Notes: generated by a model from the letters alone, not told the origin. Positions 32,228 to 43,289 are shown, counted from the stretch's first letter. The stretch is 64,000 bases of DNA from Limnephilus marmoratus (GCA_917880885.1 OU862933.1:6247452-6311451), one strand, 5' to 3'. Made by a program: numbers and translations.

Positions 32228-32620
32228 AAAAACATGACCTTTGAAATTAACAATTATTGATAATTTGAGAGTGCGTGAAAAAATCACGTGAAAAAATCAC
32301 ATAGCCAAATTGTCGCTATTATAGATTGTGACTCTGTTTGTAACTCGGGTTCAATGAACATGAATTTGCTTTGAATTAAGAGTGTCGTTTTCAAAATTGG
32401 AACGGATTGTGGTAAAAATGACATTTGAATGCTTCTTCTTCTTTTGCTCGTTTCTGTAACCAAAATTATATTCAGAGCTTGTAAATTATTTTTGGCTGTT
32501 TCTAGACGAAGTTCTAAACTCAAGTCTTAAAGCTTCCATTTATTTTACAAGATTCTAACATCACTTTGAACCTTTTGCAATTGCCATTTTATTTGTATCT
32601 GACAGTTGTTTTTACGAGTC
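32228..32620. other. No gene recognised; diverged partner of 10465-10530
   Basis: 32335-32410 (GTAACTCGGGTTCAATGAAC, TTTGCTTTGAATTAAGAGTG) is a diverged copy of 10465-10530. Otherwise nothing. Confidence 0.4.
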
Positions 32621-33008
32621 TGTGGAGATCGTAATAAAAGTGGGAAGGAACTATTTTTAGATGTTAATAATATTATTTATCGCACTGGCAATTTACAAAA
32701 TTAGCGCCACGAGCGGCCGGTTGATGTAAACTATCCTGACAGATTTGACAGCGACTTGCTTTGTGAACTCCGGCCGGATTTGTTGGTTCTTCATTTCTGC
32801 TTTTATTACGATCTCGTGTAATCTTAAGAAAACCCTTCTGATTTTAGAGTAACATCACGGTTAATTAATTTGTCAATAAATTGAAGTTTATTATTCAAGA
32901 AATATCAGTGTATTATTCACATCCCGTGATCTTGATGGTGCACCAATCCGCGACAGAGGTGATTCATTATTCACCCTACAAATGCCATATTGGTGACAAC
33001 CACCATAT
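32620..33008 (+). mobile_element. Probable LTR 3' part of a Ty3/gypsy element
   Basis: Inferred only from the primer-binding site that follows directly. The stretch holds a GC-rich segment (GCGCCACGAGCGGCCGGTTG) and an AATAAA (32875-32880), as expected of an LTR with promoter and poly(A) signal. I cannot fix the left boundary. No gag or pol follows, so the element is dead. Confidence 0.4.
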
Positions 33009-33028
33009 TGGTGACCCCGACGTGATTT
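33009..33028 (+). other. Primer-binding site matching tRNA-Trp
   Basis: TGGTGACCCCGACGTGATTT is complementary to the 3' end of insect tRNA-Trp including CCA, as I know that tRNA. Elements of the CsRn1 group of Ty3/gypsy are known to use tRNA-Trp. A shorter TTGGTGAC lies just upstream at 32990-32997. Confidence 0.65.
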
Positions 33029-33335
33029 TACTTTAGTTGGATAGGGTTTTAACTTCGCCTCACCATGTTCTGGAGGTGGCAAAATTTATAAAGACGAATT
33101 CTCGCAATCTATTTAAAAATATTGTGTAAAGTATATTAGTTTAACATATTTTAAAGGAAAACATTTAAATAGAACCTTATACAATAAATTGTTACGCAGT
33201 AGCAGGTTGCATACGTTGCATATCAGAAATGAGAAAATAGATAATGAGAAATCATCTTTGCAAATTTTGACACCTCATATCTCGGAACGAAGTAAAGTGA
33301 ATATAGAGTCCCTAATCAACCACAGTAACGATATA
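33029..33335. other. Leader remnant and spacer
   Basis: After the primer-binding site comes TTACTTTAGTTGGATAGGGT...CACCATG and a short untranslated-like stretch, then unassigned AT-rich DNA. A 63-codon frame at 33189 has no known domain. Confidence 0.35.
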
Positions 33336-34245
33336 GTCCAGTCAGTGGGGAGTTTTTCCTTGCAAAAGGTCATGAAGTAGCGATTTTGATATATGATAGA
33401 TGGGAACTCTAGAGACAAAAAAAAATCGATCTTGGGGGATCGAGCACGAGCCACCATCTTGGATTGAAGGTGACAAAATTTGGTTTTTTCAAAATAATTG
33501 TGCATTGGTTGATCTTACAACCAAATTGCGAAAGACAAACATAATTCGTAATATTTTTTGTTTCAAAATTTTTTTTGCAGGTCTAATAGGTAACGCGTTG
33601 CAATGGCGGAAATGTGAATATTTTTCTAAAAAATGGTGAAATTCCCAATTTTTGTTATTTTTTCGGACCATTCATTACATAATTATAATAATTTTGTAAA
33701 CTCATTTCCACTTCACCATGAGGTAGAGAAAATGGTGCAGTTTTTATTGTGATATCCCTAGTAGGTCTTCTCCCTCTTCAATGGCACTACAACCCATTTC
33801 GAGCCTTGGCCTCCTTCAACATAAGCCTCCAACGCCCTCTGTCCTCGGCAGTCGTCTTCCAATCTATGACACGGAGTAGTCCTCTTGCATCCTTCCTGAC
33901 ATCATCCTCAAAATTTTCTTGAGGATGAATTCTTTCTAACGCTGTAAGTCATTATATATATTAGATTTATAAAAAAAACTTCAAACAAAAAATGTACATA
34001 ATTTAGTCTTCTTCAAATTTACAATAGCCATTTTTGTTCTAAAGTTAACCATTGAGAAATTATCTTGAAAAAAACCAAATACCAAAGTTTGGCACCATTA
34101 ATCCAAGATGGCGGCTCGAGCTCGACCTCCCCAAGGTCGAAAACTTTTTTTTCTTTAGAGTCCCAATCTAAACAACATATATCAAAATCGCTACTACATG
34201 ACCCTTTGCAAGGTAAAGGCCTTTTTAATCCCCCACTGACTGGAC
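33336..34245. mobile_element. 0.9-kb foldback with ~200-bp arms
   Basis: Left arm (33336-33545) starts GTCCAGTCAGTGGGG and continues with TAGCGATTTTGATATATG, GAGCCACCATCTTGGATTG and TTTGGTTTTTTCAA. The right arm (34030-34245) is its diverged inverse. TA lies on each side. The centre contains an RTE-like LINE fragment (33763-33912), inserted there or captured. No transposase. Confidence 0.65.
33763..33912 (-). pseudogene. RTE-like LINE ORF2 C-terminal fragment
   Basis: Minus strand reads EDDVRKDARGLLRVIDWKTT, AEDRGRWRLMLKEAKARNGL and stop. This is the standard end of RTE-like LINE ORF2 ([W]EDDVR...W...A.DR..WR...EAKA..GL). The relic at 48068-49563 ends the same way, so both belong to one family. 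Sits between the arms of the 33336-34245 foldback. Confidence 0.75.
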
Positions 34246-35010
34246 TAATATAGGTACTATGCAAAGATATTCAAATACAAAAGAGATATGCTATGATGTC
34301 CGCGCAACTGTCGGCGGACTACGACCTAATTAGAGTAGTTTGCATACGAAAATAATTTGTTCATTTCGTTGATTTTTTTGAAGGTGTGCGTAAGTATTGG
34401 TTAACAATATAGTTTGGAATGTTTGGATACGGAAAGAATTCGTTCATTTAGTTTAACCTTCGTTTGGTTTATTCGTTCATATTATTGGTTCATTTAGTTC
34501 ATTTGTTAATTGGTAAACAATATCGACGAACTGCAGATAGCACATCTACTTATATTTCAATATCTTTGGTACTACGTAACCATATTCAAGATATTATAGT
34601 TAGGAACCACGAAATTTTTACGTAAATTGAAAAGAGATCAGGTGTTTTTGAACAGCACCGAAATCTGTTTTGAAATCAACATACACAGTGCATACTGCTC
34701 GGACCTTAGTATCAAAGAGACCTCAAACCAAATAATAACATTGCCGTTAAAAATAACTTGATCAACGTCAGATCCAGTGCGTTTAACCAGAACTCGTTTA
34801 CAGTTTAAACGAGTAGCGGGCGGTTAGTAGATCACCGAAAATCACGACCGTGCAGCTGATAGCCGTGAATATGGACGGCGGTGAATGTGGACCGCGGCGA
34901 ATGATCAATTCACTTGACCGACTCTACTGTTTCATGTTCTCCGGTCACCTGTTGTATCAGGACCGCTCCGAATTACACGTGCGCAATTATTTGGAATGGG
35001 TTTTGCAGTG
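34246..35010. other. No gene recognised
   Basis: Contains TTCATTTAGTT/TTCGTTCA-rich stretches at 34360-34510 and a 40-codon frame MQLIAVNMDGGECGPRR at 34850 that I cannot assign. The longer ORF there merely runs into a retroelement tail. Confidence 0.35.
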
Positions 35011-35500
35011 TTTTTTTAATAATAATAATATTTTATTAACTTCTTACACCATTACAAATTTGAATTTATTACGTATAAGAAATAACGTCGTATATTTTAC
35101 AAAAAATTGTTAACTAATATTTACACTTAAAAGAAATTTCAAGAAAAATAGCAATTTCAAAAAAATATCAGGCAGTGGTGAATATTTCGTCAATGTGGAG
35201 AGACTTTCAAGAATCGAAAGAATTTCCCTTTTCAATCTCTCCTCACCGACGCCAAATATATCTCGGAGGAGATTTTGTTCAGGAGCAATAAACTCCTCCC
35301 TACCGGGAGAACCATTGGTAGGTTAGTCCTATAGGCATTGAAGTACCCCACCACTTTCCCGCCCCGGTATAGGCGACTTATGGTCGCCCCTTCGGAGCTC
35401 TCGCAAGAATCTAATTTTTTTGAATAAACGACTCTACATTTAATTGAACGAATCTAGACCTTCAATGTCCCTACATACTTTGTTAGGTGGCGGAAATGTA
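35011..35500 (-). pseudogene. Retroelement 3' fragment with (ATT)n/A tail
   Basis: On the minus strand, about 45 residues read NLLRDIFGVGEERLKREILS and ILESLSTLTKYSPLPDIF before a stop near 35160. An untranslated stretch then ends in TATTATTATTATT and an A run (T at 35011-35017 on plus). The upstream part (35350-35490, with AGCTCTCGCAAGAATCTAAT) recurs at 60165-60305. It looks like the tail of a non-LTR element of unidentified clade, with C-rich CGCCCCGGTATAGGCG. Confidence 0.5.
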
Positions 35501-35749
35501 GGATCGCCTGCAGACTGTACTGCAATGGTCATAAAAAATAACTACAAGTGTTAGTTGACTTACCCTAGTGAAATGAAAGTAAACAATATAATATTAATAA
35601 GCAGCCATCATGAGTGCATGTGGCCGCTTCAACGGGGGGAGACCGCACACTCCGGCTCTGCAGGCATCTGTTATATACACACTAAAATAAGGAGAGCAAT
35701 CAGGTATGAAATATAATCATATGTTGTATTACCGCCATAAAAAGAATTA
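35501..35749. other. No gene recognised
   Basis: Short spacer between retroelement relics. Nothing is supported. Confidence 0.35.
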
Positions 35750-36683
35750 AAAAAATAATAAAAAAGGATTAGGTACAATCCGACAGGCGCCTGGCAGTCC
35801 CCTAGAGAATGATGGTGGTTGTTAGATCGACTTCACGCTCCCCGAAGAAGTCGTCCCTTAGCCGGATAGCCGGTGGTGCCTAGAAGACGTTATCGGACTA
35901 TCAGTGAAGACCCTAGGTAGGTAAGCGTCGGGTATCCGGAGGCGGGACGGACAGTCTCTGGGTGACGATCAGCCGCTCTCCCTACCCCTTCATGTCCAGG
36001 GGGGTGGCGCGGGCGTCTGGGGAGATAAATCAAATAGAGAATATAGCATATCTAACATAAACAAAATAAGTAGGGACAAGGCCCAAAGTCCAACCCCTTT
36101 AATGGGGAAGAGGACATTACATAACAAAATAAGGAGTTCAGTAACAGCCGTTACATTGTCAGTCGAAGATTATATGGGAACAAATAAAAAAAAAAAAATA
36201 AAGACTCCAATCATTATGGAAAAGCATATAGTAAATTGAGTTAACATTGTTAATATAAAATACAGACTTAAATATCTAATAAGATAAGTGTTGATCTAAA
36301 GAAGAAATAATTTCTTGTCAGTATAAGATCAAAATTAAATCATACCAGCTATTCGCACTAAATCGGAAACATGATAAAATAAAAAGTAAAAAAAAAAAAA
36401 AATAGAGAAGCTCTTATAGAGCTTATAAACCAAAGCACTTGTAATAAATGGTCCATGATTTGTGTGATATCCTAAAAAGGAAGATAAAATACATTGTAAA
36501 ATAAAGTGTTTCTGCATCCAGCAAGGTGTATATCTAATATTACAGAAAAGAAATAAAAAGGTAAAATAAAAAGAGAAACAAGAGTATATACAAATTTACA
36601 TAATCCGGCAAATGAGTGCAAGAAAAATCAAATCAAAAACCGTGGTTTAACAGGAGCTAGTACACCTGGTTACCTGAGATGCG
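35750..36683 (-). repeat. 3' untranslated region of the R1-like relic
   Basis: Lies directly downstream (minus strand) of the R1-like ORF. A GC-rich block at 35770-36010, with GGGGACTGCCAGGCGCCTGT on minus, resembles R1-group 3' UTRs in composition and position. The rest is AT-rich with A runs. Assignment is from position. Confidence 0.4.
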
Positions 36684-37439
36684 CTAATCTTCGACTCTGA
36701 GAACAGGCCATCTTTCAACCCAGATCCTAGCAAACTTACGCAAGCACTCAAAATTCACCTTATTCGATACCAGATCAGTGTTCCAAACTGGTCTGATAGG
36801 GACATCCAAACCATCCAGCATTTCCTCTCGAGCATCCATCATGATCTCACAGTGCCACAGAATGTGCTCGGCCGACTGGTTAGTCCCTCCGCACGCACAG
36901 TTGGGGTGAGGGGACAAGGAGAGGGTATGAAGTCTCCCCCTGAACTCCCCATGACCAGACAAAAGTTGGGTTATGTAGTGATCCAGTTTTATAAAGGCCC
37001 CTTCCATTCTGATTTTAACTGATGGGAAGAAGGAGAAAGTCCATCTTCCCAAGTTCGCTCTATCCCAACGTTGCTGCCACACCTGTAACGACAGGTCTCT
37101 CATTTCACGAAGTAGCCCAGGGAGAGTCCCCGGGCCACCAGGGGTTAGAACAACTCCGTGATGGGTAGCCGGGGTTCCTCTGGTTAGCTTCTGTTTAGTA
37201 ACAACTTCCCTAATTTCCAGATCGATTGGCAAAATGCCGGCCAGTACAGGCAAAGCGTCCGAAGCTACTGTTCTATACGCACCGGATAGTGCCAGCAAGG
37301 GAGTACGTTGTCCTCTCTTGAGAGCCAAGAGTATGAGCGAGTTGTCCAAGCGGTGCTCCCATACAGATGCCCCATAGGATAGTCCTATAGGCAGGAAGAT
37401 ATGATGACGCAGTCTAAGATGGTCAGTCATCTGGAACAT
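36684..37439 (-). pseudogene. R1-like LINE ORF2 C-terminal part
   Basis: 251 codons, open. Landmarks: YGASVWEHRL, KRGQRTPLLALSGAYRTV, SDALPVLAGILPIDLEI, VWQQRWDRANLGRWT, TQLLSGHGEFRGRLHTL, and a terminal knuckle CACGGTNQSAEHILWHC. This is the characteristic tail of R1-clade ORF2 after the RT domain, including the C...C...H...C cluster. The RT and endonuclease domains are missing, so the copy is 5'-truncated. Its upstream edge joins a different LINE relic at 37440. The long open frame suggests moderately recent insertion. Confidence 0.8.
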
Positions 37440-37915
37440 AGAGACTCACGCGCTCCAAAATGGCTAAGTTCCCAATACAGCCTCGCAGCAGTCTGAATAA
37501 GTGGGTGGCGGCATATCCCTCTCTTCTGAACTGCAGGGAGTAAAGCCCAGCATGCCCAGAATAAAGATAGTGGTCAATATAATACTCCCTCACGTAGAGA
37601 AATCTTAGACACTTTTTGAACCCTCTCCAATATGAGGGAGCTCCCCATCTCATGAGTATTCCAGATAAGCGAACCACTCTCCAGCCTACTGCGGACCAGG
37701 GAGAAGTATAAAATCTTCAGAGCACGGGTATCCTGAAAAACTCTGACGGTTCGGAGAACAAACCCTAACATTTTTAAGGCCGACTGGCATACTCCTTCGA
37801 TATGAGGACGAAATGTCAACTTACTTTCATACATAATCCCAAGATCCTTTATATTAGAAACTCGTTTGAGATTATGACCGAGCATAGTGTACCTATGGCA
37901 GGTGAGACTAAATTT
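37440..37915 (-). pseudogene. Jockey-like LINE ORF2 C-terminal relic
   Basis: Two overlapping minus frames read SNIKDLGIMYESKLTFRPHI, RALKILYFSLVRSRLESGSL and IWNTHE, then after a frameshift KCLRFLYVREYYIDHYLYSG and LERVSLYVP. Motif 7 (KDLGI...L.F..HI) followed by YFSLVRS.LE..S..W is typical of Jockey-group LINEs. Truncated on both sides: no YADD box upstream, and the R1-like sequence begins where the C-terminal end should continue. Confidence 0.75.
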
Positions 37916-38124
37916 AGTTTAGTGACTAGATCTCATTAACCGGTTACTTTCCGAATTTATTCTTGCCTATTCCTTCTCTCCTCACTTTCTCCAGCCTCCT
38001 GTGACATTTGTGCTGTATTCATATAATAAAATGTTTTTGAAGTGAAAGTTTTTTAGCGCCGCTGTGACTTGGATTTCGGATGAAACGGAAATGACGATTA
38101 CTGCACGTGCGACGCATCGACTGC

Positions 38125-38260
38125 GCTCATTGGTAGACTTGATTATGATGTCACTTTTAAAGGCTCCTATTGGTTGACGTATGAAATGGAAATGACGCGA
38201 GGTCTGCGGCGCTCATTGGTCGCTTTGATTATGGCCTCACTTTTCAAGTATTGGTTGAGA
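38125..38260 (+). promoter_or_regulatory. Duplicated CCAAT-rich stretch (possible promoter)
   Basis: GCGCTCATTGGTAGACTTGA and GCGCTCATTGGTCGCTTTGA, each followed by TTATG..(T/C)TCACTTTT, form a duplication about 80 bp apart. With CCTATTGGTTGACG and AGTATTGGTTGAG there are four ATTGG boxes within 125 bp. Such clusters are typical of polymerase II promoters or LTR U3 regions. Which gene it served is not visible, though a small ORF begins 270 bp downstream. Confidence 0.35.
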
Positions 38261-38527
38261 TTGTTTTGGTAAAGTTTCGCTTCTATCGCGTGTAAACTGA
38301 ATTCGATTTTTTTTGAGCTCTTAGATACTATTTCCGTGATAATTGTCGTTCACCAGTTTTACTCCTGGTCATCTGCACCAATGGTACTGCCCGTAATGAT
38401 GATTCTCTTTTACTAGCTGTAATGATCAATCTATACTTGGCAGTTAATTGCATATAACGAACCCGATGGGATAAACCGACAGTAAAAGCCGGCAGTAAAG
38501 TGGTAATACGGAATACTTGTATCTTGT

Positions 38528-38846
38528 ATGGCTAAAGAATGCTGGTGGCACCCGTATGTACACCGGATTTCTGTGAAATGGAGCAATGGTATTCGATGTA
38601 ATGATTGTCATTTGTCAGCCAGAAAGAGCAAATTGAATATTGTTGAAGCTAATTATGAAAAAGTATTGAAAAATAGATCAGACATTGACAAACACCATCA
38701 ATAATACGAGGAAGAATAACCCAAAAACAATTGACGCATTTTTAAACCAATTGCAAATATTGCCACTCTCGCAAAAGAGTATCATTCTGCCTGAATGGCA
38801 AATGCGATTTCATTTAGTAAGAAGCCGTAAAACAGACACAACATAG
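38528..38846 (+). pseudogene. Small broken ORF, unknown family
   Basis: A 58-codon ATG frame (opening MAKECWWHPYVHRI, with CNDCHLSARKSK further on) stops at 38702. The +1 frame then continues for 47 codons (NTRKNNPKTIDAFLNQL, then SIILPEWQMRFHLVRSRK) to 38846. The mixed, non-AT-driven composition (W, C, H, paired CxxC) looks protein-like and a one-base shift would join the frames. I recognise no family. It could be an exon, a transposase fragment or chance. The first frame is below usual ORF cut-offs. Confidence 0.3.
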
Positions 38847-38950
38847 CGCTATACTATACTGTGATTATCACTCATATTAGGGATGGAGATTAATTTTCAA
38901 AATGCCTAAGAATGTGTATCTGAATTACGGGAAGCATCCGTGAAAGAATC

Positions 38951-39062
38951 GTCGAGGGTAAGGCTCTCGACTAGCAATCCGAAGGTCACGGATTTAAATC
39001 CCGACGTGCGCAATTAAATTTTATTTCATCGAATTGTGTTATTTCACAATTTAAGATGAAGT
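38951..39062 (+). mobile_element. SINE-C head, 5' half of an interrupted copy
   Basis: GGGTAAGGCTCTCGACTAGC and ACGGATTTAAATCCC (decayed B box), then AATTAAATTTTATTTCATCG and GTGTTATTTCACAATTTAA. The copy breaks at about 39062 and resumes at 39745. Confidence 0.6.
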
Positions 39063-39744
39063 CATAGTAAATAATGCAAAATCATACGTTTTTGTCTCGA
39101 AAATTTGATCGCTTAGAAGTATTATAGATGCTAAGATGCTTCAATTAAATACTGCGTGTAGAACATACCTTGGCCTTTAAAGTCTTTTAATAAGCCTATA
39201 AAAAAATGAAGTATAAAGTCTATGAAAAACACTTGGAAGTCCAAACCCTCCTATTTATAAACCCCTTTTCGGATGTGGTTTTAATGTATAATGTTGCAAA
39301 TTGGGTTTATTTTATATTAATCGCAAAAAAATGATATTTACGCCCGATCTTCCCAAAATAATTTTCGCGTTGTTATTTTACAACACGGCCGCATGTCGAC
39401 GAATTTAGTTTTTCAAATTGAACCCTATGGCGTCCACCGAAGAACTACTGAGCATGCCACACCTATTTCGTATCAGTCACGCCCTGGCCGGAGCAGATGG
39501 ACGTGTGACACCGCGTCGCTTGATTTCGTGAATTCAATTTTAAATTTCCGTTTTATTACAATAAACATGTGTACAAAACGAATTAATGTTTTTTACAGGT
39601 TTTTACGAAGTCAACCTGTAAAAAAATTCTCAAATTCTTTTTCTAACCTTTCCAAAAGCTTTTTCTCAAGTATTTTCACACTCCTCCCTTAAAGGGGCGT
39701 GAATTCCGAATTCGATTTTTTCCTGTACTATTGGATCGCCTTAA
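39063..39744. other. ~680-bp insertion splitting a SINE-C copy
   Basis: Separates SINE-C head and body. TTTAA at the left edge and ATTAA at the right edge hint at a TTAA-like duplication. No CCC...GGG ends. The 99-codon frame at 39393-39692 has no known domain. Identity unknown. Confidence 0.4.
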
Positions 39745-40036
39745 TTATTAAAAATAATATACGGTGTATTTACGGTACGCTTCAGAGTGGAAGACACTCT
39801 CAGTATCGCCCTGGTGTAACGCTACCATTTAGAATTGAAACGATGCTTTAAATCTGAATAGCTAGGTACTTCCCCTTCTTCTTCTTCCCTACCTTCCTCT
39901 ACCCGTCTCATTCCCCTCCCCGTCACATTAAGCCTCACAACATTTCACAAATTGCGGATGCTAGTCTCACTGGCTCCAGGCGGTTGGGAGCAGTCGGGAC
40001 TCTTGTGCGGTATTCATATATTTTTTTTAAACAAAG
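39745..40036 (+). mobile_element. SINE-C body and tail, 3' half of the interrupted copy
   Basis: GCTTCAGAGTGGAAGACACT, CTCAGTATCGCCCTGGTGTA, ...GTCTCACTGGCTCCAGGCGG, TTGTGCGGTATTCATATATT and a T/A-rich end. Continues the SINE-C sequence exactly where 38951-39062 stops. Confidence 0.65.
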
Positions 40037-40104
40037 TGGGTGGTGATTTCAATGGTTTCCTAATTAGTTGCGCGGAGAGAGACTCCAAGTAAACTAAATA
40101 GTAA

Positions 40105-40436
40105 CAATTTGGGTAACGCCGCCCCGGAACCTTTATTGGATAACCAACACCTCTAGGTCACCCCAAGTGGTTCGCTACGTTTGGTGATTTAGCAGGGGTG
40201 CCCGGGTTCATGGGAAGAGGTTTGTCTAGGTCTTGGTGGCGGATGACCAGGACACACTGAACCCCAGATTCCTACTCACCCCTTAAACCCTTTTCCTTTC
40301 CGGAACTCTCCTCTTTTCCTTTCCTTAAAAAAACCCTCCACACAGCATCCCCAAAGATGAAATAGGCCCTGAGGGAAATTATTTTCCTCAGGGCCTTCTG
40401 TGTGGAGCTCGTGTAAAAAAAAAAAGTAAAAAAAAA
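40105..40436 (+). mobile_element. SINE-A copy, complete
   Basis: GTAACGCCGCCCCGGAACC start, CACCCCAAGTGGTTCGCTAC, GGTGCCCGGGTTCATGG, GGTCTTGGTGGCGGATGACC, CCCTCCACACAGCATCCCCA, TTATTTTCCTCAGGGCCTTC, TGTGGAGCTCGTGT and an A run. Together with the copy at 61204 this defines the family. Longer reading frames across it are shadows. Confidence 0.8.
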
Positions 40437-40487
40437 ATAATAAGGTAAGTAACTTAAAATGTAATTTCGATTTTGCAAGGTTTTGAT

Positions 40488-41119
40488 CACGGACATATGA
40501 ATATATCTGGACCTGCCCTAAGTGATAAAAACGTATTATTTCCCCCTCCACATGGCGCCGGCTGTAGCTCCTCCTTGGAACCGGCTCGCTCCATGGGGAG
40601 GGGATATAGCCTCGCTTGAATCTAAAATGTGTGACGTCATCATTCTTGCCGTGAACAGCGAGAAGCTGACATCCATACATTTAACGAAATAACGGCAGCT
40701 TGTGCTATACAATATATTTACGTATCAATATGCACATAGCGAATGTGGGCGGTACTCCAATGTGCTCGTCGCTGGTTACAGGGGTAAGTAAATTATGAAA
40801 CATTTGTAAAAGTGTTTTAACTAAACACGGCAAGAAAATATTGATATGTGTATTGGCGCGAGTCTTTTTGGGGCGAGCATTTGGCCTTAGCAAATAAGTT
40901 TTGAACGTGGCAAGCAATTCGCGCTCCCATGTAAAAAGGTCTATTCATTCAAAGCAGATTTTGCTTTTAAGAACTAAATGGTGATATTGTAATGCGAGAT
41001 GCCTATATACTGTCAGATTGATTGTTCAACGAATGACAGTCATCTTTCCCCCCTTTGCTCTCCATAGTTTGGTTTTACCCCTCATCTGTAACTGCTTGTC
41101 TATCCATTTGGATGTCTAT
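40488..41119 (+). mobile_element. Element K copy 2, 632 bp, 9-bp TSD
   Basis: Same start and end as 8490-9106 and nearly identical throughout, but with a short insertion at 40861-40875 that duplicates GCGAG. Flanked by GGTTTTGAT on both sides (40479-40487, 41120-41128). The high identity implies recent movement. Confidence 0.8.
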
Positions 41120-41128
41120 GGTTTTGAT

Positions 41129-41754
41129 GCAAACATTACAAATTTAATGTTTTTCCCAGGAGTAAAAATACATTGGATAGTACGCAAGGTTTGATTTCTT
41201 TAACCTTTAATGTCGATAAGAATTCCCTTCGCCGTCGTCTCTTACCTCCATTGACACTATCATTCCAGTAATATCAAACTGGTCTTGACCGGACCTCCAT
41301 AAAAGTCGCACTAGAAGTTTGCTGATGGAATAAACTTTGTCTAGGACTGTAAAACCAACATTCCTGCAGCTGAGCCAACTTGGGAGAGTAGCAAAGCTGC
41401 TATGATCTGAAAAATCATGAATAATGACCCATCTTCACTCTTCAATGAGTTGTGTTCGATCAAGAACTATTATTTGAATATTTCGATTTTGCTTACAAAT
41501 TCCACTCTACAAGAACTGTTATTAATGTAATTAGCAAACAATTTTTTCAGACTAAAATTGTGTACTTAAACACAGTCGGGAAACATGCCAAACGCGTGCC
41601 CAATGACATACAGTTGACATTTGTCACATGAGAACGGGTCGTTTCTACGACTCGTTCTTGAGTACAATAGCTCGCCTGTAGAACGATTTGTCGGTCTCTG
41701 ATTTTCCTCCCTCCCACAACATGGGTCAGTTCAAGACCCAGGTTCACTCCTTCT
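41129..41754. other. No gene recognised
   Basis: Unassigned sequence. A 76-codon minus frame at 41547-41777 runs into SINE-A and shows no domain. Confidence 0.4.
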
Positions 41755-41862
41755 TTTCCACAAAAAAAAACCTCCACACAGCATCGCCAAAGATGACAGG
41801 ATCTGAGGGAAATTATTTTTCTCAGGGCTTCCAGTGTGGAGCTAATGTAAAAAAATAAATTT
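41755..41862 (+). repeat. SINE-A 3' fragment
   Basis: CCTCCACACAGCATCGCCAA, GGGAAATTATTTTTCTCAGG, GTGTGGAGCTAATGTAAAAA. Only the last ~100 bp of the element, including the A tail. Confidence 0.7.
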
Positions 41863-43289
41863 TGAAAACATATTATTTGTGATAAATTGTAAATGCTTAA
41901 GCAAAGAACAGCTTAGAATAACGTTTGTTAAAAAAAACTAACACAATAACTATTTAATAGCGTACCTGTATGGATGCGAAAATAGTCTTCTAAAAAGGAA
42001 ACACAAAAAATTTGATTTTTATAATTTATTACGACAGTCAAGCCTAGGTAATAAGTGGTTTTCCCTGTACGGATGCGAAAAGTGACTCCTAAAAAGGAAG
42101 CAATTAAAAGACTTCCAAGTAATCTGAGGTAAACGCTTTGGGTAAAATCCCTTCACACCTAAAGGGCGAGGTTGAAGAAGCCAACTGTACAAGTGAGAGA
42201 CAAGACTTCCTTCGTCCATCTCCCATATAATAAGCATAAAACCAGTTATTTCAAAGCTACTTACCTGCAAATTTGAATCAATTTTCTACAAATCTGAAAC
42301 CTTTCGTAGTCTGTGACACACTAAGCAACAATAACCATGTATTTAATGTATTTGAAAAGTAGCTAAGGTAATTTACCAAGAGTTTTTATGTTATTTCTTG
42401 AAATTGGCGCTATTCTATTTAACAAAGCGTTATTATTTGAAATTTATGTTTGAAGGATAATTTTGTAGATAACATGTAAGAATGACATCAAAGAGTGAAC
42501 TAGCATGCCAATGGAGAATCCCAAGACCGAAACGTGCCACAGATGACAGGAATGAATTAATTTCGTTGGTTTTTCAAACAAGTTGGTTGGTTTTACGAAC
42601 CTGATGATAATGAAGATTACGGATAGGCATTTATAGGGCTAGTTTTTCGCCAGGTTACAAACATCGCACGACAGTAAACTACCCGTGTAACGTTTTTTAA
42701 AGGGGTGAACATCGATTAGAGATAATTCACTGAATAATGCATAAATGAACACTATTAAACACAGATCAATAATCCAATTCGCATTCCATCGCATCAGTGA
42801 GCTGTATCTGTCTCCAGCGCAGTTCCACCGGTTTGGATCCAATCTGAAAACTGGATATACCAGTGGATAACATGGCAATGGGTAAAAAATGCAAAACCAT
42901 TAATTATTTCATCAAAGAAAAAGTGACATTTTCTTCTGAGGTGCCGTCACAGGAAACGACAAAGGCAAGTTACTGGATATAAAGTATTATACTCGTAGCT
43001 CTTCACTAACGGAAGAAGAAATGGCAATTTCCATCGGAAAATAGTGTGGTGAAATAAATCTCAATTTGCAAAATTTCACAGAATAGAAATAATATAGTAA
43101 ACACAATAACATGATTTTTAGAGAAATATTATCAGTTCAGAGGTGAAATTTTAGTGTTATGCAAATATGTGTCTTCCATGAACAAAATACTGTAAATTGT
43201 TTACGATTTCATCAATTAACAATTACATCATTTACTCATCTTTATTGCACACATAAAACATACCACATTTCCTAGAAAAAGAGTTAACT
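41863..43289. other. No gene recognised; one short duplication
   Basis: CCTGTATGGATGCGAAAA and, about 100 bp later, CCTGTACGGATGCGAAAA, each followed by CTYCTAAAAAGGAA, form a short direct duplication (41965-42110). The rest is unassigned. Confidence 0.4.
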
